Assembly (NCBI GenBank): GCA_963704075.1
Contig: CAVPGV010000027.1
Span: 1-64,000, forward strand
DNA: 64,000 nucleotides
Direction: 5' to 3'
Origin: JADKAV01 sp963704075
GTDB lineage: Bacteria; Actinomycetota; Actinomycetes; S36-B12; UBA10799
Of the stretch, positions 9,235-18,493 are shown piece by piece; the first letter of the stretch is position 1; each line of letters begins with the position of its first letter. Both the position numbers and the translations under genes were made by a program. The notes under the pieces are model-generated. The model did no database searches. It saw only the letters and a list, made by a program, of their open reading frames with translations, and was not told where the DNA came from.

Positions 9235-9858
9235 ATGGTCGAGATCTGGTCGGACGTGGTGTGTCCCTGGTGCTACATCGGCAAAGCGAATCTGAGCAAG
9301 GCGCTCGAAAGCTTTCCCGGTGACGTGGATGTGGTGTACCGCTCCTTCCAACTCGATCCCGGCGCGCCCGAGCAACCGCGCTCACAGATCGACTACCTCG
9401 GCGAACGGTACGGCGGAGGCCGCGAGCAGGCTCTGGCAATGGCCCGGCAGGTGACTCAGGTTGCGGCCAGGGCCGGGCTGGAGTTCCACCTGGAGGACAC
9501 AGAGGCCGGACAGACCCTCGACGCCCACCGGCTGCTCCACCTGGCCGTCGACCGTGGTGTCCAGGGCGCACTGGCTGAGCGCCTGTTCGCCGCCCACTTC
9601 ACCGAGCAGCGCTCGATCTTCGATGACGCGTCGCTGCTCGCCCTCGCTGTTGAAGCCGGCCTCGAGCCCTCGGAGGTCACCGAGGTCCTATCGTCGGACC
9701 GCTACCTCGACGCCGTCCGTTCCGACATCCAACAGGCCCAGGCGTTCGGGGCGACCGGGGTTCCCTTCTTCGTCATCGACCGCACGTATGCCGTCTCCGG
9801 CGCCCAGCCGCCCCAGGTGTTGCTCGAGGTACTCGAAAGGGTGGACACCGGGCAGTGA
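9235..9858 (+). CDS. DsbA family (FrnE-like) thioredoxin-fold oxidoreductase
   Basis: The product is 207 residues. The CPWC active site sits at residues 10-13 (VVCPWCYIGK), followed by the helical insertion and the cis-Pro segment TGVPFFVIDRTYAVSGAQ of the FrnE branch of DsbA proteins. These are cytosolic thiol-disulfide oxidoreductases or isomerases; some work in polyketide pathways. The ATG at 9235 begins MVEIWSDVVCPWC, and upstream in-frame codons add only a non-conserved tail. It stands alone, with no oxidase partner nearby. Confidence 0.88.
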   Translation: MVEIWSDVVCPWCYIGKANLSKALESFPGDVDVVYRSFQLDPGAPEQPRSQIDYLGERYGGGREQALAMARQVTQVAARAGLEFHLEDTEAGQTLDAHRLLHLAVDRGVQGALAERLFAAHFTEQRSIFDDASLLALAVEAGLEPSEVTEVLSSDRYLDAVRSDIQQAQAFGATGVPFFVIDRTYAVSGAQPPQVLLEVLERVDTGQ

Positions 9859-10087
9859 TGCGCCCTCCGTGAGGATCCGCCATGGGTGACGGTTGGACCG
9901 CTCAGCGACTCTCGGGCTCACCGGGCCTCGGTTTCAGCTTCCCCGTGGACGCCGGTAGGCGCAACGGAATCGGGTGTACCAGACGACATCCGACAGCCCC
10001 TCCTGTGCGATGAACACGAGATGTCGAGAACGCGAACGCAGGTGATCATCTGCGGTAATCTCGGCTGAACACCATCGAAGGGCTCAC

Positions 10088-11746
10088 ATGATCTACGTGG
10101 CGGCGGCCATCGTCATCCTCACGCTGGTGGCCATGGCTTCGGGCAGGGTGCCGCCGGTGCTGGCCCTGGCATCGGCAATCTCGATCGCGGCCATTCTCGG
10201 GATCGCTGAACCCTCGGAATTGTTCGCCGGACTCAGCAACGGTGGTGTGATCACCGTCGCGGCCATGCTGGTGATCGCCAAGGGCGTCATTCACACCGGC
10301 GTCGTGTCACGCGTCGCGTGGCGCCTGCTGTCGTCGGTGACGACCGCCACCCAGACTCTGCGCCGGCTCATCGTTCCGGTCGGCGCCGCTTCCGCCATGA
10401 TGAACACGACCCCGATCGTCGCAATGTTGATTCCTGCGGTCAAGGAACTGCAGCAGACCCGGGGGATACCGGCACGGCAGGTGCTCCTGCCGATCGCCCA
10501 CGTCACGACACTCGCCGGATCCACCACCCTGGTGGGCACCAGTTCGAACTTGCTGATCGCCGGGATCGCCAGTGGGTCGGGCGTCGAAGTGGGGATGTTC
10601 TCGTTCGCGGTGATCGCCTTGCCCGTGGCCATCGTCGGTTGGGCATGGCTACTGTTCGCCTCTCCTCGCGCTTTCAAGGCCGCCGATGACGTCGAGGAGA
10701 AGGAGATGACCTGGCGGGTGGAAATCCCGGTGTCGGCCAAGGCCAATGGTGTCGGCCGCCGGGCCGGAGACCTCGGCGTGGCCAACACCCAGGAGTTCAC
10801 ATTGCTCGGGATACGCCGCGAGATGGTGATGCTCGGTCCGGACGAGCCGATCGCAGCCGGGGACACGATGGTCTTCCAAGCCACCGAGAAGGGTGTCACC
10901 GCCTTATGGGGAAGCCCACGGTTCGGGCTTGCCGAACAGCGGTTGTACGCAGCGTCGGTGGCGCCCGGCGAACCCGGCACGATCAACGATCTGGAGTCGC
11001 ACGGCCGAGTGGACGTGGTCGCGGCGCAGACCGAGGAACCGCTTCACGAAGCCCGCGTGAACGCCGGCGACACGATCTATCTCACCAGCGATGACCCCCG
11101 CTCGATGTACGAGCACTCCGATATCGGCCTGTGGCAGGACGCCGCGGGCAAGGCACCCCAGGTGGGGCGGACCTGGATCGCCCTGAGCATCCTGGCCGGC
11201 GTGATCATCGCCGCCACGTTCGGACTGGCCGCCGTCGAGATCGCCGCCTTCACAGGAGCGGTCCTCATGGTCGTGACCGGGGTGCTGAGCCCTCGCGCCG
11301 CGGCTCGGGCACTGGACTGGAACGTGCTGTTCATCCTTGCGGGTTCGGTGGGTCTGGGCGCCATCGTGGTGCAAAGCGGCATCGCGGACAAGATCTCGCA
11401 GGCCATCACCGCGATCTCGGCCGGCAGTCTGATCGCTGTAGTGATCACGCTGGCGGTCTCGACGGCGATCTTGACCAACATCACCACCAACGCAGCCGCC
11501 GCGTCGATCCTGACCCCCGTCGGCCTGACCCTGGCGCTGGATCTCGATGTGAACCCGGTGATGATCCTGGCGCTGATCGGTACATGTATTTCCTTCACGT
11601 TCATCAACCCCTTCAGCCACCAGTCGAACCTGATGGTGATGCAGCCCGGGCGCTACAGCATGAAGTCGTTCGTGAAGTTCGGGATTCCGCTGGTGGCGGT
11701 GAGCCTCGTGAGTGTGATCGCCGTGTCGTACGCCGTGCTGATTTAG
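10088..11746 (+). CDS. SLC13-family permease with TrkA-C domains
   Basis: The product is 552 residues. About five N-terminal helices with the conserved NTTPIVAMLIPAV and AGSTTLVGTSSN signatures are followed by a cytosolic insert (about 205-350) holding two TrkA-C/RCK-C-like segments, and then by the second transmembrane half with TNNAA-type motif ITTNAAAASILTPVG. This layout is that of divalent anion:Na+ symporters (sulfate or dicarboxylates). The insert probably binds a regulatory ligand. The ATG at 10088 has GAAGGG upstream. The substrate is not assignable. Confidence 0.85.
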   Translation: MIYVAAAIVILTLVAMASGRVPPVLALASAISIAAILGIAEPSELFAGLSNGGVITVAAMLVIAKGVIHTGVVSRVAWRLLSSVTTATQTLRRLIVPVGAASAMMNTTPIVAMLIPAVKELQQTRGIPARQVLLPIAHVTTLAGSTTLVGTSSNLLIAGIASGSGVEVGMFSFAVIALPVAIVGWAWLLFASPRAFKAADDVEEKEMTWRVEIPVSAKANGVGRRAGDLGVANTQEFTLLGIRREMVMLGPDEPIAAGDTMVFQATEKGVTALWGSPRFGLAEQRLYAASVAPGEPGTINDLESHGRVDVVAAQTEEPLHEARVNAGDTIYLTSDDPRSMYEHSDIGLWQDAAGKAPQVGRTWIALSILAGVIIAATFGLAAVEIAAFTGAVLMVVTGVLSPRAAARALDWNVLFILAGSVGLGAIVVQSGIADKISQAITAISAGSLIAVVITLAVSTAILTNITTNAAAASILTPVGLTLALDLDVNPVMILALIGTCISFTFINPFSHQSNLMVMQPGRYSMKSFVKFGIPLVAVSLVSVIAVSYAVLI

Positions 11747-11763
11747 GACCGGATGGCCACACC

Positions 11764-12399
11764 TCAGGCGTCGGGGTCGGTGACCCCACCGCCGGAGGGC
11801 ACACCCGGACCGAAGTACGCCAGCGACCCCTGCACCGACCGCAGCTGCCGGATCGACGTGCGGAAACCCGCGGCAGGTGCGGTTCGTGCCTCGTTGCGCG
11901 AGAAGCAGTACGTGGGTCCCGATGCCAGTGAGTAGTCCTGCTGAATCTCACCCGCCCAGTTCCTTCCCTGTGCCCGCCCACTGACCCGGTAGGACTGGCG
12001 GAAGTACGACGGCCCGTATGCGGCGGCCGGCAACTGCCGGATGTCCGAGGCGCGCAGCCTCACCTGGCGCCAGTTGGCCCGGAGCGAGCGCCGCAATTGG
12101 GCACGTTGCTGGCCGAAGTAGTTGGCGACGGATTCCTGAAGCGTGTTCCCACTGGCACACACGATCGAGCTGAATCCGTAGTCCAGGTTGAGTAGCCCGT
12201 TACCCGAGGTGATCTGAATCCCGTAGGCGCCGTCGGCTGATACCCAGTTGCGCGGGCCGGCCCACGACCAGAACTGCGAGTTCTGATGCTTGATGGAACG
12301 GGGTGGCAGTTCCGTCGGCGCGACGGCGGCTGCCGGGATCGTCCCGATCGTCACCGCGAGGCCAGTTGTCACCACGCCCACGGCGAAGATCAATTTCAC
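11764..12399 (-). CDS. Secreted protein of unknown function
   Basis: The product is 211 residues and begins with a Sec signal (MKLIFAVGVVTTGLAVTIG, cleavage likely after PAAAVA near residue 27). The mature part is rich in Arg, Gln, Ser and Tyr, with two cysteines (IVCASG and TYCFS) that could form a disulfide. Conserved-looking segments include GNGLLNLDYGFSSIVC and YFGQQRAQLR. I do not recognise a family. It converges on the SLC13 gene with a gap of only 17 bp. Confidence 0.65.
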   Translation of the reverse strand: MKLIFAVGVVTTGLAVTIGTIPAAAVAPTELPPRSIKHQNSQFWSWAGPRNWVSADGAYGIQITSGNGLLNLDYGFSSIVCASGNTLQESVANYFGQQRAQLRRSLRANWRQVRLRASDIRQLPAAAYGPSYFRQSYRVSGRAQGRNWAGEIQQDYSLASGPTYCFSRNEARTAPAAGFRTSIRQLRSVQGSLAYFGPGVPSGGGVTDPDA

Positions 12400-12454
12400 C
12401 CGTTCAGACTACGCCGGGACCCGCGCGACGGGAACCCCCTGATTCGCCACAGCG

Positions 12455-12943
12455 CTATGACTCCGTTGGAGCCAGTCCCCAGGTTCGATACGGGCGGACC
12501 GCGAGGTTCACGTTGTAATAGCGGTCATCGTCGGAGACCTCCTCACCTGCCCAGTCGGGCAGGTCGACGGCCTCGTCATCGGATGACAACTCGACCTCGG
12601 CCATCACCAATCCTTCGTTGTCCCCGGCGAAGACATCCAGCTCCCACACATGCCCGGACGACGGCACCAGGTGCCGCACCTTGTCGATCACTGGCCCCTG
12701 GGCCAACTCCGCAAGCATGGCTCGGGCATCCTCCACCGGGATCCGGTATTCGTACTCGCTACGCGAGATGCCCTCGGTCCGGCCCTTGATGGTGAGAAAT
12801 GCCTCGGTTCCCTTGATCCGCACCCGAACGGTCACGCGTTCGGCACTTGCCAGGTACCCCTGGACGATGTGCGTGGACTGCTCCACATGGTTGCGCCATT
12901 GATCCCCCACCACGAGGAACTTGCGTTCGATCTCCACGGCCAT
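12455..12943 (-). CDS. CYTH domain protein (triphosphate tunnel metalloenzyme)
   Basis: The product is 162 residues. The N-terminus carries the ExExK signature (VEIERKFLV) followed by tunnel strands VRVRIKG, AFLTIKG, EYEYRIP, WELDVFAGDN and VMAEVELSS, giving alternating Glu/Arg/Lys of a CYTH barrel. Bacterial stand-alone CYTH proteins hydrolyse inorganic tripolyphosphate or act on thiamine triphosphate or adenylate. The ATG at 12943 is chosen because GAGG lies 8 bases upstream; a GTG two codons earlier is less likely. Confidence 0.85.
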   Translation of the reverse strand: MAVEIERKFLVVGDQWRNHVEQSTHIVQGYLASAERVTVRVRIKGTEAFLTIKGRTEGISRSEYEYRIPVEDARAMLAELAQGPVIDKVRHLVPSSGHVWELDVFAGDNEGLVMAEVELSSDDEAVDLPDWAGEEVSDDDRYYNVNLAVRPYRTWGLAPTES

Positions 12944-13081
12944 GGCCACATCCTCGCATTAACGTGTCCAACGAAGGGCCAGCGCTCCACACCTGCTTCG
13001 GCAGTCGACCCAGCCAACTCACGTGGCGCTCGCAGAGCAGGCAGACTGGACCAGGACAGCCAAATCATCGAAAGGCCGACT

Positions 13082-13915
13082 GTGAAGAACGTCAAGAACA
13101 AGACCGTACTGGTGACCGGCGCGGCGATGGGCCTGGGCAAGTTGTTCGCTCAGAAGGCCGTCGAGCAGGGCGCCGCGGCCGTGGTGCTCTGGGACATCAA
13201 CGAGCAGATGCTGCAGGAGACCGCCGACGAACTCGCTGCCGCCGGTGGCACGGTCCACCCGTACATCGTCGACGTCTCCTCATCCGACGCGATCGCCAAC
13301 GCCGCCCAAATGGTCCGTGAGGACGTGGGAACCGTTGAGATCCTCTTCAACAACGCAGGCATTGTGCGGGGCAATCAGTACTTCTGGGAGACAGAGGACG
13401 TCAGCGCGATCCAGCAGACGATGGCGATCAACTCCCTCGCGCCGATGTTCATCACCCGCGAGTTCCTGCCGGGCATGATCGGACTGGACACCGAATGCCG
13501 GATCGTCAACATCGCATCGTCGGCGGGGCTCGTCGCGAATCCGCGCATGGCGGTCTACGCAGCCTCCAAATGGGCGGCTGTCGGATGGTCGGATTCGGTA
13601 CGCCTTGAATTGGAGCAAGCCGGGCATTCCCACATCAAGATCACCACGGTCTGCCCCACCTACATCAACACCGGGATGTTCGACGGCGCCAAAGGCATCT
13701 TCCTGACACCCATGCTGGAGCAGGAGGAGGTCGTCGACGGCAGCTGGAAGGAGATGCTGAAGGGTGGTCCCTTCCTGATCATTCCTTGGACGTCACGACT
13801 CAACAAGATCCTCACCGGCATCCTGCCGGTGAGTGTTCGCGACTTCTACCTCGACCACGTCGGGGTGTACCACTCCATGGAGGAGTTCTCGGGTCACGAG
13901 GAGTCCAAGGAGTAG
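13082..13915 (+). CDS. Short-chain dehydrogenase/reductase
   Basis: The product is 277 residues. The cofactor motif is TGAAMGLG (near 13-20), NNAG follows near residue 90, and the catalytic set is Ser in IASSAG and Tyr/Lys in YAASK. The C-terminus is longer than in classical SDRs and hydrophobic, as in SDR16C/RDH10-like lipid or retinoid dehydrogenases. The GTG start at 13082 has GAAAGG 6 bases upstream; the long open frame before it overlaps the CYTH gene antisense and is not coding. It converges on the lipase-like hydrolase. Confidence 0.85.
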   Translation: MKNVKNKTVLVTGAAMGLGKLFAQKAVEQGAAAVVLWDINEQMLQETADELAAAGGTVHPYIVDVSSSDAIANAAQMVREDVGTVEILFNNAGIVRGNQYFWETEDVSAIQQTMAINSLAPMFITREFLPGMIGLDTECRIVNIASSAGLVANPRMAVYAASKWAAVGWSDSVRLELEQAGHSHIKITTVCPTYINTGMFDGAKGIFLTPMLEQEEVVDGSWKEMLKGGPFLIIPWTSRLNKILTGILPVSVRDFYLDHVGVYHSMEEFSGHEESKE

Positions 13916-13933
13916 TGGCGAGGCTGCCCGTCG

Positions 13934-14761
13934 TCAGGCGATGCGCGGTTCCAGCCACTCCAGAACGTCAGCGAACACCTCGGCCTGTTCGGGTTCGTTG
14001 TGCGGCTCGTGATACATGCCCTCGTACTCGATGAGCGTGACGTCACCGGTCACCTGCTCGGTGAACACCTTGCTCGCGCTGGGCACCGTCAGGCGGTCAC
14101 CGGTGCCGTGGATGATCAGCAGCGGGACCGGGAACCCGGTCTGGGCCATCATCGCGTCCATCGCTGAGAACGTCTGCTTGGCCAGCGCGAAGGATCCCTT
14201 GTCGTGGACCAGGGGGTCGGCCTTGTAGGCGGCGACGACCTCGGGGTCGCGGCTCACGCCCTCTGGGTCGAGGCCGGTTGGGATGGCGATGCTGGGCAGT
14301 AGACCGCCCAGCAGGTTGGCCATCGCGAACTTCACCTTCTGCTCACGCAATTCGCTGTCCAGCGCCGGCGCGGAGGCGACCAGACCCGCGATGTCGGGCT
14401 GGCGCTGGACCGAGTAGGTCATCGTGATGAGCCCACCGAGTGAATGCCCGTAGACGAAGACCGGAAGCCCCGGGTACTCCGACGATGCGTCGGCGACCAG
14501 GTCCGCCACATCCGACACCGCATCATCGATGCGCAGGTCACCGCGCCCACCGCTGGACTGCCCGTGACCACGCAGGTCCATCGCGAACACCGCGAAACCC
14601 GCGTCCGTGAATCGCTGCGCCAGGTGCCCATAGCGGCCGGAGTGCTCCCCCAGACCGTGGATGAGGACGACTACCGCCCGCGGTGCGTCGTCGGGACGCC
14701 ACGTCTGCCGGTAGATTTCGGCGCCGCCGCTGGTCGTGTGGGTCGATTCTTCGTGCTTCAT
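13934..14761 (-). CDS. Alpha/beta hydrolase, monoacylglycerol-lipase-like
   Basis: The product is 275 residues. It shows the oxyanion region LIHGLGEHSGRY, RGHGQSSG, the nucleophile elbow GHSLGG (Ser near 114), Asp in IIHGTGDRLT and His in MYHEPHNE. This pattern is that of the monoacylglycerol lipase/lysophospholipase group, which releases fatty acids from monoglycerides. It is cytosolic, without a signal peptide. The ATG at 14761 is used; an upstream ATG at 14812 would read into the small ORF's terminal region. Confidence 0.87.
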   Translation of the reverse strand: MKHEESTHTTSGGAEIYRQTWRPDDAPRAVVVLIHGLGEHSGRYGHLAQRFTDAGFAVFAMDLRGHGQSSGGRGDLRIDDAVSDVADLVADASSEYPGLPVFVYGHSLGGLITMTYSVQRQPDIAGLVASAPALDSELREQKVKFAMANLLGGLLPSIAIPTGLDPEGVSRDPEVVAAYKADPLVHDKGSFALAKQTFSAMDAMMAQTGFPVPLLIIHGTGDRLTVPSASKVFTEQVTGDVTLIEYEGMYHEPHNEPEQAEVFADVLEWLEPRIA

Positions 14762-14831
14762 TCGAGCATTGTCTCCGAAGTGGTGCAGGGGCCAGCAGCG
14801 GGGCGCCCGCAAAAGGGACGCCCACCGGCGG

Positions 14832-14933
14832 TCAGGCGCGCTTAACCCGGTCGTCGACGACCTCTGCCCAGTAGATGCGCGGTACGCAATCCAGGAACAG
14901 GAACGCGGCGGCGCACGAGCGAATGTGCTTCAT
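14832..14933 (-). CDS. Small 33-residue ORF downstream of heliorhodopsin
   Basis: This short ORF lies between the heliorhodopsin and lipase genes on their strand. GAGGAGG ends 8 bases before the ATG at 14933, the best ribosome binding site in the neighbourhood. A two-codon ORF (ATG CCA TGA) overlaps the start. The peptide begins MKHIRSCAAAFLFLD and ends in a charged tail EVVDDRVKRA, with two Cys (residues 7 and 16) around a short hydrophobic core. Ahead of it lies a direct repeat, TGAACGGAAAG/TGAACGAAAG, on the minus strand. I recognise no family; it could be a microprotein or a leader for the next gene. The start signal is clear, the function unknown. Confidence 0.5.
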   Translation of the reverse strand: MKHIRSCAAAFLFLDCVPRIYWAEVVDDRVKRA

Positions 14934-15035
14934 GGCATGAACCTCCTCGTGACATCTGGTCGACTTCCCGCCGACTTTCGTTCACTTTCCGTTCATCTAC
15001 CGTACCCCATCATGTCATCATTAACCGGCAACCCG

Positions 15036-15812
15036 TCATTGCGGGATGAGCGTATTCGCGAAGATCTGCCACGCAAGCAACGACTTCGCCACCAGGCTCA
15101 AGATGATGTAGGCCCGCTCCCCGCGCAGGTAGTCCGACCACTTGCCCACCGGCTTGTACTGCAGGTACTGCACAACGGCGAACGAGTTGAAGAGCACGAA
15201 CAGCGACACGATGATCCCGTAGACGAAGCCCGGCGTCTGCCCCTCACCGGTCGATCCCGGTGAGATCACCATCACGACGATGACGATCCACGGGATGATT
15301 CCGGCCAGGCAACCGAAGAGGAACGGGAGCAGGCCGCCACCGGGGTTCTCGTACTTCTCCTGCAGCCAGCCAAACAGGATCATGGACGCATTCACCCCGA
15401 ACAGCGCCAGCAGGGCCGCGAAGTCCGAGATCCCGACGATCTGGGCGATGAGCACGATCATCACCGAGGAGCTCAAGGAGTACTCGACCCAGCGGAAGTA
15501 GTTGTGGCGCTCGGCCAGGCCCCGGGCGTAGCGGTCGAAGAACCACGGGCTGGCGACGATGAAGTGGAACAGGGCCGACAGGAAGAAGAAGAGGGCGACG
15601 CCCCAGGCCAGCGGAAGGTCGAACAACACGACCGGATCGCCGATCGGGGTTCCGGGCGGGCCGGCCAGATATGAGGCGGTGACGGGCAGACTGAAGTCGG
15701 TCGACAGCACCACGATGAGCAGGAACTGCACGAGGTGGGCGAACCCCGCGACGATGTTCCACACACGTAGGCGCTGGGCGGACGTGACGGAAACTGCGGT
15801 GTCGTTGGCCAT
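15036..15812 (-). CDS. heR: Heliorhodopsin
   Basis: The product is 258 residues with seven hydrophobic helices. The last helix contains SLVAKSLLAWQIF, whose Lys (near residue 246) is the retinal Schiff-base lysine, and helix C contains RWVEYSLSSSVMIVLIAQ, whose Glu is the expected counterion of heliorhodopsins. The N-terminus is cytosolic in this family, opposite to type-1 rhodopsins, and no ion pumping is expected; a light-sensing or enzyme-regulating role is proposed for the family. The ATG at 15812 has GGGAG 8 bases upstream. No retinal-synthesis gene (blh or crtY) is in the window, so retinal must come from elsewhere. The 33-residue ORF follows 102 bp downstream. Confidence 0.93.
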   Translation of the reverse strand: MANDTAVSVTSAQRLRVWNIVAGFAHLVQFLLIVVLSTDFSLPVTASYLAGPPGTPIGDPVVLFDLPLAWGVALFFFLSALFHFIVASPWFFDRYARGLAERHNYFRWVEYSLSSSVMIVLIAQIVGISDFAALLALFGVNASMILFGWLQEKYENPGGGLLPFLFGCLAGIIPWIVIVVMVISPGSTGEGQTPGFVYGIIVSLFVLFNSFAVVQYLQYKPVGKWSDYLRGERAYIILSLVAKSLLAWQIFANTLIPQ

Positions 15813-15935
15813 ACGTTAGTCTCCCATGATTCGGACATTCCGGCCTTTCGGCACAAGTCCCTCGCGCACGTGTACCCGGATCGGATGCATTGAATCCACG
15901 CCTTTCAGGCAGGACCGGACAGCCGGGGCCCCGCT

Positions 15936-16814
15936 TCAGCCGCTCAGTCGGCTGCTGACCTCGTCGAACACGTTCTGCGGCGGTCCAGGCAACGCGGGAT
16001 CGGATGGTCGCGGCCAGTGGATCCCGATGTCGGTGAATCCCATCTCCGCGACCCGGCCCTGGAAATCGTCCCAGGACTCGACGCTCGACTGCGCCCACGA
16101 CAGCTCGAGGCCCACAAGAACCATCCGCCGCAGCGTTCGAGGATCCCTGTCCATCTCCTCGCAGCTCGCGTCGATTCGCTGCACCTGCAGACGGACCTGG
16201 TCGTACCAGTCGGCGGCGTCGGTGTGCGGCTTCACCGGACCATAGGTGACCCACATGTGCCCGTATCGTGCGGCCAGGCGCATCGCTTTCGGCCCGGCGG
16301 CGGCGACCGTGAAGGGAATGCGGGGCTGCTGGACGCAGCCGGGGTAGGTCCGGGATTCGTGGGCGGTGTAGTAGGCGCCTTCATGCGACGCAGCGGGATG
16401 GCGCAGGAGTTCGTCGAGGGTTGCGACGAACTCGGCGAACCTTTCGGCGCGTTCTGCTGGGGTCAGGGCAGGCTGACCCAGAACCTCGCTGTCGAAGCCG
16501 ACTCCCCCCGCCCCGATTCCCAGGTCGAGCCGTCCGGCACTGATCTGGTCGAGGGTCATGGCGTCCTTGGCGAGCACGGCCGGATGCCGGAAGTTCGGAC
16601 TGGTGACCAGCGTGCCCAGGCGCAAGGTGGTCGTGGAGGCGGCCACCGCGGCCAGCGTCGGGATGCTGCCGAGCCACGGCGAGTCACGCAGCGATCGCCA
16701 GGACAGATGATCGTACGTCCACGCGACGTGGAAGCCGCGGGCCTCGGCTTCCACCCATCGCGTGCGGAGTTCGGGCCAGACCGCGTCGGGCAGGATCACG
16801 ACACCGATACGCAT
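15936..16814 (-). CDS. LLM class flavin/F420-dependent oxidoreductase
   Basis: The product is 292 residues with a luciferase-like TIM barrel: MRIGVVILPD start, WTYDHLSW, the LRLGTLVTSPNFRHPAVLAKDAMTLD region and the GAGGVGFDSEVLG loop. Such enzymes use F420 or FMN; in actinobacteria most of this branch is F420-dependent. The ATG at 16814 starts at the first strand. It lies 123 bp upstream of the heliorhodopsin gene on the same strand, so co-transcription is possible but not shown. Confidence 0.85.
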   Translation of the reverse strand: MRIGVVILPDAVWPELRTRWVEAEARGFHVAWTYDHLSWRSLRDSPWLGSIPTLAAVAASTTTLRLGTLVTSPNFRHPAVLAKDAMTLDQISAGRLDLGIGAGGVGFDSEVLGQPALTPAERAERFAEFVATLDELLRHPAASHEGAYYTAHESRTYPGCVQQPRIPFTVAAAGPKAMRLAARYGHMWVTYGPVKPHTDAADWYDQVRLQVQRIDASCEEMDRDPRTLRRMVLVGLELSWAQSSVESWDDFQGRVAEMGFTDIGIHWPRPSDPALPGPPQNVFDEVSSRLSG

Positions 16815-17008
16815 GCTGGCCACCGTAGCGGCGTTCGCGCGCAGATCCTCAGATCTGCCGGTTGAGGCTGCTAGTCGACGGGATGCAGACGACGACAATC
16901 GGCGTTGAGGACCAGCCACTGCGGACTTCCCAGACGTCGGGCGGGGCCCAGGGTCGCCGGCGGTGGAGACCTGCATTGGTACGTTGGCGGTCTGTTGACG
17001 GGAGCAAT

Positions 17009-17771
17009 ATGACGGTGGACTTTGCTGGTCAGGTCGCACTCGTGACCGGTGGCGCGTCCGGTATCGGCGCCGGTACCGCCCGGATGCTCGCGGCGGCAGG
17101 CGCTGACGTCATCATCGCCGATGTCGATACGGGGTCGGCGCAAGCCGTCGCTGATGAGATCGGTGGAACAGCCGTGCGCTGCGACGTCCGGGTCCTGGCC
17201 GACCACCAGGGCAGCCGTTTCCTTGGCGGAACAGACGTACGGTGGGCTCGACCTACTCATGTTGAACGCCGGGGTCAGCAGCGGCTTCACTCTCGACGAT
17301 TTCGACGAAGCCGGGTACCGCCGCGCGATGGGTGTGAACCTCGACGGCGTGGTGTTCGGACTGGTCGCCGGCGTGCCGGCCTTACGACGGCGCGGGGGTG
17401 GACGGATCATCGCCGTGGCCAGTCTGGCGGGTCTGGCGCCGGTACCCGAGGATCCCGTGTACGCGGCCAACAAGGCGGCGGTGGTGAACCTCGTTCGTTC
17501 AGTGGCACCAACTCTGCAGGCTGACGGGATAGCGGTGAACGCCTTGTGCCCGGGCTACACCGACACCGCCATCCTGGGCGTCTTTCGGGCGGGCCTCGAA
17601 GCTGCGAACTGGCCTCTCATGGCGGTGGACGACGTGGTCGGTGCCGTTGCGTCGATTCTGGCCTCGGATGCGACCGGGGATGCCTGGCTGGTGCAGAGCG
17701 GACACGATCCGCAGCCCTACCGTTTCCGCGGGGTGCCTGGACCGAAGGTGCAACCGCAGACGAAGACCTGA
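17009..17771 (+). CDS. Short-chain dehydrogenase/reductase, one apparent frameshift
   Basis: The corrected product is 253 residues. It has TGGASGIGAG for the cofactor, NAG in LMLNAGVS, Ser in VASLAG, and YAANK as the catalytic pair, then CPGYTDT. The frame changes between 17200 and 17210. Reading GCC-G as one Ala codon (17198-17201) joins the parts as VLATTRAAVSLAEQTYGG; other single-base corrections in CAGGG are also possible. All domains are otherwise intact, so consensus error or merged alleles are likelier than a pseudogene. ATG 17009 has GGGAGC upstream. Confidence 0.78.
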
Positions 17772-17797
17772 CAAGGCAGGCAACAGACCAGGCGGGG

Positions 17798-18445
17798 TCA
17801 GCGTGCCTGCCGCCTGGCTTCCAGCCCGTCCAGGATCAGCGAGAGCCCGAAGTCGAATTCGTCGGCGAAGTCGTAGCCGGGCTGCAGAACATGCTCGACG
17901 GTGAGTTCGACGAGGTGCGGATACTGTTCGCTGGGTAGCGCGGCGATCAACTCTTCGGCCATTTCGTCCACAGTGTCCGCTTCGAACGGCAAGCCGGCTT
18001 CCTGTACCGCGAACCCGTACAGGTAGCTGTCGATCAGCGCGTAGGCGTGGGCTGTGAGTGCCACCGAGAACCCCCCGCGTCGAAGCGTTCCGATGACTGC
18101 GTCGTGGTGCTTGATCGTGGCGGGCCCCGGGTTCGTCCGACTCTCCATCAGACCGATGACCCAGGGGTGCTTGCCCAGAACGGTCCGTGCCGAATGACAC
18201 CGCACCGCCATCTCTTCCTGCCAGTCGCCTCCGGGACGGGGATCCTGGATCTCCGCGAAGACCATGTCCACCAGGCCATCGAGAATCTCCTCCTTGCCCC
18301 GCAAATGGTGATAGACCGCCATCGGTTTGCGATCCAGACGCTGGGCGAGCGCCCGCATCGTGAGAGCTGCCAGACCCTCTTGATCGGCCAACTCCATCGC
18401 CGTGCGCAGGATCCGTTCCCGGGTCAGTGGCCCTTGCTCAGACAC
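17798..18445 (-). CDS. TetR-family transcriptional regulator
   Basis: The product is 215 residues. An N-terminal helix-turn-helix (ERILRTAMELADQEGLAALTMRALAQRL, then MAVYHHLRGKEEIL) is followed by a TetR_C ligand domain with HPWVIGLMESR. The GTG at 18445 is chosen because GGAAGG lies 5 bases upstream; a second GTG two codons earlier overlaps that site. It is divergent from the reductase-DUF4386 gene, with an operator-like repeat in the 86 bp between them, so it probably represses that gene and itself. Confidence 0.87.
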   Translation of the reverse strand: MSEQGPLTRERILRTAMELADQEGLAALTMRALAQRLDRKPMAVYHHLRGKEEILDGLVDMVFAEIQDPRPGGDWQEEMAVRCHSARTVLGKHPWVIGLMESRTNPGPATIKHHDAVIGTLRRGGFSVALTAHAYALIDSYLYGFAVQEAGLPFEADTVDEMAEELIAALPSEQYPHLVELTVEHVLQPGYDFADEFDFGLSLILDGLEARRQAR

Positions 18446-18493
18446 GTTCACCTTCCACGGGGGCTCTTGCCAATCTAGGCTTTCACCTCTACC

